Positions 11,851-22,374 of a stretch of 64,000 bases of DNA are shown piece by piece. The number at the start of each line of letters is the position of its first letter. Within the stretch, counting starts at the first letter, position 1. This DNA is from Beverwykella pulmonaria (taxonomy: Eukaryota; Ascomycota; Dothideomycetes; Pleosporales; Melanommataceae), in NCBI GenBank assembly GCA_001599595.1, contig BCHH01000009.1, forward strand, positions 2,345,285 to 2,409,284, in the 5' to 3' direction. The notes beneath the pieces are model-generated. The model saw only the letters and a program-made list of their open reading frames with translations. It searched no databases and was not told the origin of the DNA. A program made the position numbers and the translations under genes.

Positions 11851-13136
11851 GAAGACTCGACCAGATGTTCTAACTCGCTATTACCCCAACGCGCTTGGGC
11901 TCAGCCTGCTGGACTCTCACCACACGATTCGATCAGCGCGCTACTTCATATCAGAGTGTTCTTCAGGTAGCATATTCTTGCAGGGACGCAAGTTTCTACC
12001 TGATCTCACGTTATTGCTCCGCCGCCGAACGTCCAAGCAGGCTATAGTCGCATCAAACTCGTGTTTGTCCAATTATGGTGAGATGACCCAAAATTCTTGA
12101 ATACAAAATACTGATACAAAAAGTGCATGTTCTTGCAAAGGACAATATGCGTTTCGTTCATTATTTCCCGCCGAGCCTCACTTCTGCGCCTTGTCCGAGA
12201 TGTCAAGGGAAGCGCACCATCGACAGGAGAATCGACTCAGCCTCACTCACCGAGATCCGCCTCGCATAGTCCATTAGCGTCATATTCATAGTACCTATCG
12301 TTTCTTTTCACACATTTTCAACCGCCATCTCGATATCCTCATAGCATGCGCTTGAGCTGCCAGTACTCACGTGGGTTAATAGTACGTCACGTGACAAGTC
12401 TTTCGTTCTCTGATACCTCTCTCATTGCATACCCCAAACGTTCTGTTGTCCGTACTATATTTTTTCCTGCAACCTTGCATCCGTTTTCTCTGTATGTATA
12501 GTTCTACCTATTTGTGCTCAATAATGAAACCCGCCGTCGGACTTCGCGCTCTTGCTTCAGTGCCAATCGCGTTTATCTTTGTCCCAGCCATTTCTTATAG
12601 CGATAATTCCGTGTCGTATTCTTTACAAGATCCGAAACGAATCAACCTCGTATTAAGCTTTCCCCAACAAATCTCACCGAAAGCTTGAAAACTTGATCAA
12701 CGAGGTGAACAGACCAACATCACACGACGCCTCAGCTGCGCCCGTGCACAGCCCCCAGCCCCGCGTCGCCTTGCATTATTTTTGGTAATACCGACCACAC
12801 AAATACTTGTATAACCACGTCTTGTTCTCGAAGCTTTTGAAAGTTCCAACGTTATTTCGAATTTCGAACCTACACAAACTGAGCCACCAACGTTTCGAAG
12901 AAGAGAATTCACCGGTCAGGAGTGCAAAGGAAGCCGATCGTTAGTCGGGTGTACGTACGCTATGGAAGATGCAGGACTGCTTGCGTTTAAACAATATATC
13001 CTCGACTAACTGCATATGCAGACTTCCAGTACGCACTTCAAGTATACTTGCCGTTGACAGAACATAATTCTTTGCCATCTATTTTTTATTGCACCACCAA
13101 ATACACCATCCGTCGCACTACCCCCACAACAACAAC
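11851..13136. other. Intergenic with CACGTGAC motif
   Basis: No supported gene. A frame at 12425-12688 (+) has no recognisable features. CACGTG-type hexamers occur near 12368-12393 (tcacgtggg and gtcacgtgac), candidate binding sites for bHLH factors, but no target is evident. The last 100 bp are C/A-rich and lead into the ATG at 13137. Confidence 0.4.
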
Positions 13137-13466
13137 ATGGGCTGTTTTTCCAGCAAACCCTCCCGCTCTCCCTCCCGCCCTAATCCCGTCGCAAACACAC
13201 AGTCTTCCACCGCCGCTGCGGGCGTCGGATATTACGGCGCTGATTCTGGGGGCGACGTAGGCGGAGGGAATTACGGCGGAGGGCATCATCACGGGGGCCA
13301 CCACGGCGGAGATCACGGCGGAGATCACGGCGGAGATCACGGCGGAGACCACGGCGGAGGTGATGGAGGGTGGGGTGGAGATGGCGGGGGTGGTGGCGGG
13401 GGGGGAGGCGACGGGGGAGGGGGAGGCGGGGGGGGGGGTGGGGGGGGGGGGGGCGGAGGTGATTAA
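13137..13466 (+). CDS. Small Gly/His/Asp-rich protein with N-terminal MGC acylation signal
   Basis: 109 aa when started at MGCFSSK (13137); an in-frame ATG 48 bp upstream (13089) is also possible. The MGCFSSKPSRS start is the textbook pattern for N-myristoylation of Gly2 with palmitoylation of Cys3 and a basic/Ser-rich follow-up, as in peripheral membrane proteins. About 25 residues of S/P/A-rich linker are followed by HGG-D repeats (12-bp unit cacggcggagat, about five tandem copies near 13300-13350) and a C-terminal tail almost entirely of Gly. The tail is encoded by long runs of G at 13380-13460. The low-complexity tail may vary in length or hold sequencing errors. No enzymatic domain. Whether it is expressed is unproven; the conserved-looking start argues for a real gene. 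Confidence 0.55.
   Translation: MGCFSSKPSRSPSRPNPVANTQSSTAAAGVGYYGADSGGDVGGGNYGGGHHHGGHHGGDHGGDHGGDHGGDHGGGDGGWGGDGGGGGGGGGDGGGGGGGGGGGGGGGGD
13303..13352 (+). repeat. 12-bp minisatellite cacggcggagat
   Basis: About five tandem, nearly identical copies of a 12-bp unit encode the HGGD repeats of the small protein above. Because the unit is a multiple of three, copy-number change would keep the reading frame. Confidence 0.85.
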
Positions 13467-14149
13467 GCGTTTCTTGATGAACGGGCTATACAAGTGTAGT
13501 AAGGCGCATGGGAGGAGTACGGTTCTTCAAGGCAGTGCAGACGCGCAGGGAATAACAGCAATCCTAAAAGCTAAAAGGGGCAGATAGAGTTAAGAGGGTG
13601 GCATTTTGTGTATACAGATTGCCTCCACTTATTGTGACAAGATCGTCTTGAAAAGAGGTTTGTCTTAATCTGGACATGCGAACTATTATACCTCTCAGCC
13701 GTCCGCCTGCTGTTATCTTGCTGTTGTCCTGCGGTTAACTTGTCTCTTATTTGGCACGTGCTTAACATTAAAGATCTGCGCGCGTTCGGTGTTCAGGGAG
13801 GAAGGAATAAATAAGAGCAAGTTTGAAGACATGGAGCTCTGTTGAGTATCATAGCATCTACGAGGTTCTAGCGGATATAATTAGTAAGTTGCCTAAGCTA
13901 TCCTGCTATTGATTGAGCACGCCACATGAACGAGCGATACGGGTAAACCTTGAATCTGTTGTATTATAATTATAAACCTTCTCTATCCTCGCCGCAGCTT
14001 GCCCCGCCCGGAAGGGTACCGTAGTTCAAAGTCTGGCTGCGACAAGGCAATAAGGCTAGATGAACGAACGACAACTGAATTTTTGCAACACTGACTAGGC
14101 TGAACTCTATCTTCAACTTCACCCTTCCTCTTATATCCCGACCAAAGAT
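13467..14149. other. Intergenic, nothing recognised
   Basis: No open frame with supporting features. The sequence is moderately AT-rich and contains no copy of the window's repeat families. Several TATA-like stretches lie near 13960-13975, upstream of the following gene. Confidence 0.4.
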
Positions 14150-15186
14150 ATGATTGAACTACAGCCAATGAACGGCTACACCAAACTAGCCTCCCTTATA
14201 GGCTCTCACCCCGAGCTCGCCATCTTCCGACGCTTTGGTACACTCAACGCTCAAAACCTGCTTTATCTTCAAGCAGAACTCATCCATCTAGAGAACAGGC
14301 TGAAGAAATGCTTCAAAGCCGATGCAGAATCTGGACACGTTGATCGCACGATTTATGATCGCGACTGGCAGTCGCTGTCTGAGTCTGGGTTCGCGCCTGA
14401 TGGAAATCTGGAGCAATGGGCTACAGTTCTCCAGATTAGGAAGGCCCTGAAGGAGTATAGTAAGATGGCACGAGGTTGGTTTGATAAATGTACTGACCTA
14501 GGAAAGATGAGGCATTATTGGTTCAGACTCTGCTAGCGAAGCATGATGGACCACTGGAGCGAGACTTGACGTTTCTGCAAAACTGGATGAAGCGCCCGTC
14601 GATGGGCTATGTCTATCTTCTCGGCGCCGATCAAGACGTCTGGGAAAACAATGCCGTTACAGATCTGATTGCCCTCAAACGACATGAAGGTCAGAGCATG
14701 GCCACCCGGATTATCGGCGACTTCTTGGTGTATTGGTGGTGTCGCTGTCTGGGAAAAAGATCGCGAGTAAGCTCAAGCTCTGTCATTGTTGAGAGGATAT
14801 CTCGCTGATGGGAAGACAGCGATTGGTAGACGAAAAGTATGCCAACACAATCCATTACTCGGACAACACGTTGACAAGGGCGACTGCATTAATTGGCACT
14901 GTTTGTGCCTCCACTCTACCCGTCTTTGCAATAGTGGTCTTGTTTTTTGTGCATAGCATGGCGCGACGACTAGCAATTATCGCTGTTTTCACTCCGCTTT
15001 TCTCCGCGATTCTGAGTATTCTCACAAATGGACGAGGAACTGAAATCTTTGCCGCAACAGCTGGGTGAGTATCTTCATCACCATGTACGTAATAGCTGAC
15101 GTTGTAGGTTCGCTGCTGTGCTGGTGGTTTTCGTGGGAACAACTTCAGGTGATAGCAGCGGAATGGCCAAGCTCTCTAAAAGTTAA
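14150..15186 (+). CDS. DUF6594-family membrane protein, possible frameshift
   Basis: The protein starts GYTKLASLIGSHPELAIFRRFG with a downstream LNAQNLLYLQAELIHLE, the hallmark of the fungal DUF6594 family. Its C terminus carries two or three hydrophobic helices (LPVFAIVVLFFVHSM and IIAVFTPLFSAILSILTN) ending in EIFAATAGFAAVLVVF, also typical. Two introns are clear: 14767-14819 (GTAAGC...ACAG) and 15065-15107 (GTGAGT...GTAG). Between KEY (14458) and QTLLAKHDGP (14524) the frame changes. The obvious donor GTAAGA at 14460 with the acceptor at 14526 gives a 67-bp intron that does not restore frame. Use of the AG at 14536 does (77 bp), but it deletes the conserved LLAK-like residues. So the gene either has an unusual splice, a 1-base indel or is becoming a pseudogene. 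Function of the family is unknown. Confidence 0.7.
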
Positions 15187-15224
15187 AACAGCTTTACATC
15201 TATGTAATTGAACGCACTGTTAAA

Positions 15225-15925
15225 TGATTTCCTATCACGGTGCATCACGTGTGTATCACGTGCACCATATAATCTTGGATATCACGTGTACTATACGCCT
15301 AGTCACACGTCCTGATCAGTCATGGCTGGATATATATGCTCGTTGATCTCTATCCCCTCCGTCGCTAACATCTGCCGTACACGGACCACCTCAGTTTGGC
15401 CAATAGGAAGTTGATAGCTCTGAAACACTAAATCTAGCCACAATGACTATCGTGATGCAGCTGTGTAGAATTTAGCAGTAATTACTAGCACAAAACGCAA
15501 TACTGACACCTCTATCAGCTTAACTATTCAATAGCTCTCTTTTTTTAATTTTTATATAGGATTCAGGCCTATTTGCAGTCATAGAAAAGCGGGTGTCTGG
15601 TTTAGCGCATTTGAACGTCGTTTTTCAGTAGAAAATCGCCTCAACACTAAAAAACGCGATCTGGCATTATTCTAGCAGCTATTCAGAATCAAATCGCGAA
15701 ATCTCGCCTCAAAATTCGCACCCTACACCCATTACAATGCTGATTTCTTAGCAATCCTCATACAAACGGACATTTACGTTGGTGTTCGTGGCGAATATCC
15801 CTTTCATCCGATTCGTCACTAATAGGTGGTCCGTGTACGGCAGATGTTAGCGACGGAGGGGATAGCTTCTAAATCAACTTAGTCCCTTATTATTATCTCG
15901 TCCATATAACGTGACCACAAACTCC
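15225..15925 (+). repeat. R1 repeat, CACGTG-rich, interrupted by element M1
   Basis: Apart from the M1 insertion this segment of about 190 bp matches the reverse complement of 47308-47495. Shared landmarks in order are: tatcacggt; several tatcacgtg units; atcttggatatcacgtg; gtcatggctggatatatat; and then, after the insertion, gcttctaaa, gtccatataacgtgacc and aactcc. Differences are mainly transitions. The TATA-like block and lack of coding potential suggest an LTR or other short non-coding repeat, but I cannot place the exact ends. Confidence 0.75.
15353..15862 (+). mobile_element. M1: 510-bp non-autonomous DNA transposon with 38-bp TIRs and TA duplication
   Basis: The first 38 bases (15353-15390) and the last 38 (15825-15862) are perfect inverted repeats, starting tcccctccgtcgctaacatc. 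The element is flanked by TA on both sides (15351-15352 and 15863-15864). The interior has no transposase frame. The R1 copy at 47.4 kb has a single TA at the equivalent position (47367-47368), so this is a filled-versus-empty site comparison that fixes the ends exactly. A TA duplication with long TIRs is the signature of Tc1/mariner or pogo/Fot1-type MITEs. Confidence 0.92.
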
Positions 15926-16073
15926 AACATTTACGTATAGAGAGTTCTGAGAAGAAACACCAAAAGTCCCACAATCCTTATCATCAAGCTCCCTAGGGAG
16001 GGCTAGGCTATCGTACTAACAGCCGGACGGAGGCAGAAAGATCAGGATAGTCCCATTATTACTCGCCTCCAGT

Positions 16074-17208
16074 CTAACTAGGCTGGTATGTATATGGAAA
16101 GACCTGTTGCTGTTGCTGTTGCTGTTGCTGGCTCTGCCCGCGCTGCTGAGCTGCAATACGTCTTGCTTCCAATTCTACTTGCTGTTGACGTCGAAGCTCT
16201 GCCGCCGCAACGATTGCAGCTCGTTCGCCTACATAAATGGGTTAATCACTAGTCCATTTTCGTGATATGGCTCCATAACTGTACTTACTCGCACTCGGGT
16301 TGCCATTTTGAAGCAAAGGCAGGCACGCACGTTCATTAACGTTCAAAATATTATGCTCGTTGATGAAGTCTCTGCCGAAGACTACGTCCACTCCCCTCGT
16401 ATTCGGAGGAAATATGAAGCAATGGCAGTCGTAGAACTGGTTCCCATGCGCTCGCTTGAACGAAATTGTAATTTCCATATCAGCGGTTACGGGCCCAGAC
16501 GCAGCATCTAGCGTTGGACCGTCCCACACCTTTCTGAGATCCGATGGTTTTATCTTCAATCTCTGGACGAGTTGACGCGATATCCAGTTTCCTTCTTGAC
16601 ATGCTGGGTCTATTATAGCCACTGCGTCTTTATATTGTACCTGCCCATCCTCCTTGAACTTTATCTCAATATCCCAGGTGTAGGTCTATCAATAAATGAA
16701 CAAACTCCCTCTAAGATTTATTGTCAGGGGACATACCTGCTGTGGTTGATACGTGCTGGTTGTGCGTGCCGGGGGAGCTGAGTCTGGGCGAGCAACGCTG
16801 GAATGAGATTGAATGTATGGGGAGCGATCTTGTGAAACAAACTCAGAACTAGAGGTGTTACCCCGTGCAAGAGGGTAGCGAGAATGAGATTCATCGTGAA
16901 CAGCATCCGGATTCAAGGTCTGGATTCCAACATGTTCGGTATGATGAGGCTGACTCCGAGCATTCGTTGCCGTCCCTGGAAGTGCAACCGCTCTTGCGTT
17001 GGGTGGGGTCCTTTGACGTATTAGTTCCTTTTCAATATTATTTTGATGACCAGTAAACCCACTTTTGTCGTCCAGCTTCAGCCCAGTGGTATGTGAAATT
17101 GCCATCATCTAGAGCAGGTCAGCTGGACACCCAAGTGGAAATATGTTACTTACTGCCCTGAGTAGTGCGGTAGTAATCTTTGAACTCGGCGCTCCAAATC
17201 CATGACAT
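16074..17208 (-). CDS. Fungal retropepsin-like protein with poly-Q C terminus
   Basis: Reading down the minus strand, exon 1 (17208-17154) starts MSWIWSAEFKDYYRTT. Exon 2 covers 17108-16737, exon 3 16685-16289 and exon 4 16228-16074. Exon 3 has an aspartic-protease-like fold segment: VAIIDPACQEGNWISRQLV in the position of the usual D-T/S-G-S loop, and later GVDVVFGRDFI, the flap-following hydrophobic-GRDF strand seen in retropepsins. The catalytic DTG is DPA here, so proteolytic activity is doubtful. The tail is Q-rich, encoded by a short CAG/CAA tract (plus-strand gctgttgctgttg at about 16100-16130). Exon 2 needs one frame change: a 40-bp intron at 17050-17011 with weak donor GTCATC would fix it and give about 312 aa; otherwise there is a frameshift. 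Such genes are common as host-domesticated or stand-alone relatives of retroelement proteases; no reverse transcriptase lies nearby. Confidence 0.6.
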
Positions 17209-17927
17209 TTTCCCAGTCACGACCGACTGTAGATCCTCTTCTCTTGTGCGGCAGCTGAGAAGTGAGTATAGGTGGTAAGCAGGCACCAGCGGGGTAAGAT
17301 TGAGACGGAAAACAGCCAAGCCAACCAATTAATTAAATGGGTCAGCTGATTTACGAGGTTCCTTCAGCCTTGTTGGCCGTGCCTTACAAAGGTATAAGAC
17401 AAAAAGCGCCGAGAAGCCATAAGAGTCTCGTAGCGAAGTCTTTGGAGCGCCGAGGCGAGAATGAGGAAAAGCAATCAGACCCACTAATCTCTGAAAAGAA
17501 TGCAGAGCTCTAGCATAATCTAAGCTGTATTCTAACGCGATTTGCTTTGATCGTCAGACGCTGGGGAACAGAGCCCGCTGACTATGGTAAAGCCTGGGTT
17601 ACACTCAGCATAGATGTGTTACCGTAAATGAGACACCATCGAGTTGGCCTCCTGCTGAATTTGGTGTTCGATAGCAACAAAGGACCGAGTGCTTCGTCAA
17701 TGTGAAGCAGATGAAGATCAGGTACCTAATTTCTCAGGCTCACCCTCAAAAAAAGGAACTCCACCCCAAGCACATCCCCAATCTGCTTATCCTTCAATAA
17801 AATCAATCTATGGATCGCCTACCCCCCATATTAAAACCAATCTATCTTCTACCATCTCGTACAGAGGTCCTTCATTGCGCCTTGTGTTAGTAGACACAAC
17901 TCCAAAGCCTCGGCCGTATATAGCAGG
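17209..17927. other. Intergenic, nothing recognised
   Basis: No supported gene between the retropepsin-like gene and the solo LTR. A frame at 17689-17949 (+) overlaps the LTR boundary and shows no domain. Confidence 0.4.
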
Positions 17928-18249
17928 TGTCGGCCCGTGGGTCACATGATGAGTCACCTTGATGTTTGATCATGTGACTCACTTCCATGTTTGTTATGTG
18001 TAAGCAGAAGTGTGGAGGAAAAGGGTGTCAAGATGTGTGATGTATGTACAGCTGATATATATATGTGACGGACTGATTAGTCAGTGGCATGTCCACGTGA
18101 CAGCATGGTGTCCTGGGCTTACATTATGACTACCTTGGCAGGCTCCTGCCGTGCCTAGTAAGACTCTAGATATTTCTTCAGTAGCTCCTCTGTAGAATAA
18201 ATACAGTATCAATCATCTCTCTCTTTATCTACTTCGTCACATCACGACA
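17928..18249 (+). mobile_element. L1 solo LTR (copy 1) with nested E1
   Basis: The segment begins TGTCGGCCCGTGGGTCAC and ends ATCACGACA, the TG...CA ends of an LTR. It is flanked by a perfect 5-bp duplication GCAGG (17923-17927 and 18250-18254). With the nested E1 and its 5-bp duplication removed, it is 192 bp, matching copy 2 at 52246-52441. Shared internal blocks include gtcacatgatgagtcacct, catgtgactcactt, cttggcaggctc and agatatttcttc. No internal retroelement coding region is attached, so it is a solo LTR. Confidence 0.9.
17999..18123 (+). mobile_element. E1 short TG...CA element, copy 1
   Basis: 125 bp, beginning TGTAAGC and ending GCTTACA, flanked by perfect 5-bp duplications TTATG (17994-17998 and 18124-18128). 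The core reads gtacagctgatatatatat, then a small palindrome (ctgattagtcag), then tccacgtgaca. It sits inside L1; copy 2 of L1 has no insertion there. Confidence 0.92.
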
Positions 18250-21221
18250 GCAGGAAGTCGAGCCCAATGCACCAATCTTGGTGATATTGATTATAATTTA
18301 GTCAAGCTCCAAAATCCTTCGTAAGACAGATCTTCGGAGAAGATCCAGAAGGCGGTTGAGAGAGCTCCAAATTGGGGTAAGGTTTGGATGTAGAGTTCTG
18401 AGAATGCAGCCAGGGTGTCAGCCGTTGCGCGTGAGTGTACGGAGCTTGACACCAGGTCCATCGTCCATGCTTGTATTCAAGGAGATTAAAGACTCAGAGA
18501 AAGTAAAAATTATTTATGTATATCTACAGTTGAAGGTGCGTTTCTGCTTCCACGGCGGTTAAGATGGCGGAAAGCATTACATCATATATGATGCGATAGG
18601 TATCCGGTGGTCCAGCGGACACTATAACCACCCCAATTCTATATTGAACGATCATGGCTATCTGTGCTGTATATCCATATGCCACACCACTCTTGGCCAT
18701 AGATGTTGATGGTGTGCAGATGGGCGGGAGCGAAGCTTGTGGAACTATAGATCTCACAAAGATAACCTACGAGATTACATGATGATAATATTGAGGACTG
18801 TGGCTTGAGCCATTGATGCACTTTCGTTTCGGCTCCAATGCGGTCCTGTCCAAGATAGGATGAAAGAGAAGACTTTGGTCGTTTAAGCTGGAGTAGAGGC
18901 CATTATTAGGTGAGTTATTGTCGTAATCACTACTCTGTGAGTTCTCGGTAGGGGGAATGACAGCGCAGGAGGGTTTGCGGGTGATGCTCCGTGTTTGTGA
19001 GACCTAGAGGCTGGAAAATGTATTCATGCAAAACCTCGGAATAGTTCTTCTGGGAGAATTTATTGAATGCATAACTGAGAATCGTATATAAAAGTTGAGA
19101 ATACAAGGGGTACTAATAGGATACAGTAATCGGATGCGACGTCAACATTCCTTGTAGCAGCCCTACACTTTAATCAGCAAATATGAGGCAAGTATAAATG
19201 AAGGCACATACTGTAAGCTGGAGTGTGGAGGAAAGAGTATGAAGATGTGTATTGTCTGTCTGTTTGTGTGTATGTGTGTGATATGTGTGTGATGTGTGTA
19301 TGAGATATGTACAGCTGATATATATATGACGGACTGATTAGTCAGTGGCATATCCACGTGACAGAGCGTCCTGCTTACACTTACACTTCTGCGAACATAG
19401 TTCATTCAACTCAGAGACTCCACAACCAGCGTAGTTAGTTGGCGAAAGGGACAGATGCCTAGCTGCTTCAGCAAAGGTTATAGAAAGTACCATTCAGAGA
19501 AACCATAATTTGGCAGGATTCTCGACAGATGATTTCCACAGATGTAAAAGTGATGTTCTCCAAGGAGATCAATGAGGATTCGATGCGTAGCTAGAATAGA
19601 TACTGGGAGATGGGTGCGTCCAAATCCATGCCGGTGCAGAGAACGAGGTCTGAGATCAACTTTGCGATGGACTCAACCAGACACTGCGAGTCTCCATCTG
19701 CCTCACAGGTATCGTTGACACTGGTAGATAATAGGCGGTGATACTGCCATGTTGGTTGTGCTGAAAGGTTGTCGAATGAAATCAATACCAGTGATAAGGA
19801 ACTATTCTCAACCAGCTAACCGACCTCGATCAGTCCACTAAGAGCATTGATCGAGAGATGTGTGTAGTTCTTCCGTTGCGGTTGGAGTACAGAAAGACTG
19901 ACTAATATGGTGAAAGGGGGAAAGCGTGGCCCGTCTGGAGGACATCTAGTAGACGATGCGATGCATCGAGAGATGAGTGAGAACGGCAATATTATGTCGG
20001 ACATATAAACCAACGAAATTTAAATGAACAGGTTCACCAGACATGGAGTTGTGAAGATTTGAGCTCTTGTATTGAGTGCCAGACTGGCGTACCATTATAC
20101 CTTGGTCTACAAAAATATCAACTCCAAAGCCACGTCGCAATGCCAACGACGTGAATGTGAAGGCATGGAGTCGAGCCCCATTCAGCTCATGTAACACAGA
20201 AATCCCGCTTGATGGATCTGCAACTTCAGGAATTCTAAATAGCATGTATGATCTTGGTTGGGAAGCCTGACCAAGCCAATATCCAGCTGGCGGGTGATTT
20301 TGACCCCCAGCATCTTGGTGTCGCGGCTGCAGCGAGAAAAGTAAATTCACTAACTCTATGATCGACGCGACGACGGTTCGAATCTTGAGTCTATGGCCAC
20401 ACAAAATGTGAATAGAATGAGGTTGACGTTGACAAAAGGTCGCGAGGTGATTACGCTAAGAAATGCAAGATGTCCCCACACGAAGGAGCTGATAAGTATT
20501 TTCTCGCTGAGAAGAGAGACTCCAACCTTTGCGAACAATTCCCAGAAAGGAAAATAATATGTTAACTTAATCTTTCCTAAGAAAGCAGGGGCTGCGGCAT
20601 CAATGTTTAACGTTTAAGTGTTAAGAATTGCCATCTCATTGTTGTGGGTGCAGCTTAGCTTATTCCTTCCTATCGATAAAGAAAGCGCAGCTGACTAACT
20701 AAACGTCCACGGTACTACTTTCCTTAAACTATTGGCCAGCTTTGGATGTGGAGTATACTCATACCCAGCTGGTAAACGGCTCCAAACACTGTAAACGGAT
20801 CAAGTGTATCAATGGCTTTCAGAGTTATCCTTCGACGAGACAAAAACAAAGCTGCTGAACAGAGGTCTCGCTGAAATCTTGAACATTACCACCAGGATAT
20901 TGCCAGAGCATCTCGAGGCAAAGCCTATAAGCAGTGAGATCCGTCGGGCAAGCTCCCAGAACACAAAATCCAGCCGCTGCACCTGACAGCTTAACCGCTG
21001 CACATGTGAAAGCCAGTCCCCAATCAGGCCTAGCCCCGCCTCCATGTTCGCATGACCATTCCATTCATCGAGGCTTGGCATGCTCAGCCATCCGTTTCGC
21101 CCAGCCTCCAGCCTCATCCTGGCGTGAACGGCTATCGCTGCTCAACCTCACCCGTTCATCACCCACTCGTCCTCTCTCCGTTCGCTTGTTTAACGCACGA
21201 ACGCCCTTACTACCACCCGCC
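18250..21221. other. Gene-poor stretch with one E1 copy and unrecognised frames
   Basis: Apart from the E1 copy at 19212-19379 no feature is convincing. On the minus strand, frames at 19591-19785, 19946-20404 (152 aa) and 20356-20538 lie in a row and could be remnants of one gene: the first residues of the 20356 frame are hydrophobic, and the 152-aa frame contains SYMLFRIPEVADPSSG and RRGFGVDIFVDQGIMV. I do not recognise the family and no clear splice joins restore one protein. Confidence 0.35.
19212..19379 (+). mobile_element. E1 short TG...CA element, copy 2 (expanded)
   Basis: 168 bp from TGTAAGC to GCTTACA, with nearly identical flanks CATAC (19207-19211) and CTTAC (19380-19384), a 5-bp duplication with one mismatch. 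It is longer than the other copies because of a TG-rich microsatellite (about 19250-19310: tgtctgtctgtttgtgtg and following) inserted by expansion between the left end and the gtacagctgatatatatatg core. Confidence 0.85.
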
Positions 21222-21881
21222 ATGCAGCTCACTGCCCTTCTCCTCGCCACTATCGGCACTGCTTCGGTATCAGCATCGCCGTCGTGGATCCCCGGCGGCG
21301 GCCAGGTCGTTATCAACGAGGATTGGAAAGTCCCAGGCGACAACCCTCTGTACTTTTGCGAAGATCCCAAGGACAACATCGTGACGATCAAGAATGTCGA
21401 CTTGTCGCCGAACCCTCCTGTCCCGTATGTGGATTTTCTCTTCGTTGTCTTTAGCGCCCTTGTCCTACACAGCTCTCTCGAGCTGTCGAAAAGCAAACAC
21501 TGATCCGTACGTTTTCTAGCGGAAAATCCCTTAGCATTACCGCCTCTGGCGATCTGTCAGAGGACGTCGTCGAGGGATCGAAGATGCATCTACAAGTCAA
21601 ATACGGCCTCATCACGCTCATCAACCAGGAAGCCGACCTCTGCGAGACGGTCAAGAAGGCAGATATGACCTGCCCGATCAAGAAGGGCGATATGGAGCTG
21701 ACCAAAGATGTGGATATTCCCAAGGAGGTTCCTCCGGTACGCATATACACAATGCCCGCGAGAGACGGTCGCAAGATAAGCTAACAGTTCGTAGGGGACC
21801 TACCATGTGCTAGCTGATGTCTATACCGAGGATAATGTCAAGATCACTTGCTTGAAGGCGACCATCAACTTCAGCCGGTAA
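21222..21881 (+). CDS. npc2: NPC2-like phosphatidylglycerol/phosphatidylinositol transfer protein (ML domain)
   Basis: Three exons, 21222-21424, 21520-21736 and 21795-21881, give 168 aa; both introns are GT-AG and joins are in frame. The first 18 or so residues (MQLTALLLATIGTASVSA) are a signal peptide. The mature part is a single ML (MD-2-related lipid-binding) domain: WIPGGGQVVINEDWKVPGDN, CEDPKDNIVTIKNVDLSPNPP, GDLSEDVVEGSKMHLQVKYG, and cysteines in LCETV, MTCP and ITCLKA that would form the family's disulphides. In fungi these proteins bind and move sterols or phospholipids in the vacuole or secretory lumen. Length agrees with the family (about 165-180). The gene is tail-to-tail with VMA7, itself a vacuolar protein gene. 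Confidence 0.92.
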
Positions 21882-22374
21882 ACCCTCCACAGCGGCGACC
21901 ACGATCGGCGGGCGGCAATGCGTATCTGAGACGACGAATAGGTCTATTAAGCTCGGGAAGCGGAAGTTCCAGCTGTCGGGGCCGGGTGTAAATATTGTGC
22001 AGAACAGGATTCCAGTTCGCAACGAGCTTTGATTGGATTGAACTCAGGCATACATCATGCATGGGAGCAAAAGGGTTAATAGTTTAGTACTGTATTGCGG
22101 ATAGTTTGCATTTTCACATTTCACACTTTCTTTGGCGGAAGAACTCGATATTACTAATGCTAAATTGCTTCGATATTCTTCGATAGTTACCTTGGGAACG
22201 CAGTAATGCAGTCACGACGGGCAATGGACAAGTTTCATGTGTCACGATATGCGCATTTCTTCGTAAGGTGCTCACTTGGATATCATACCTAATCGCAAAA
22301 CACCATAGTGGTTCCATGTACACTGGTCCTTATCGCCGCCCCTACGCGAAGTACAGATGCACCATCCCAGCTCT
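21882..22374. other. Shared 3' intergenic between NPC2-like and VMA7 genes
   Basis: Convergent gene ends. No frame with a domain. Terminal sequences are AT-rich; no defined terminator can be named. Confidence 0.5.

Noticed and set aside
13086..13493. Minus-strand frame opposite the Gly-rich protein
   Set aside because: Product is an artefact of the repeat (VISAVISAVISA-like); the plus-strand MGC start is better supported.
20370..20400. ggttcgaatc, resembling a tRNA T-arm
   Set aside because: No acceptor, D-arm or anticodon arm could be paired around it. No tRNA was found in the window.
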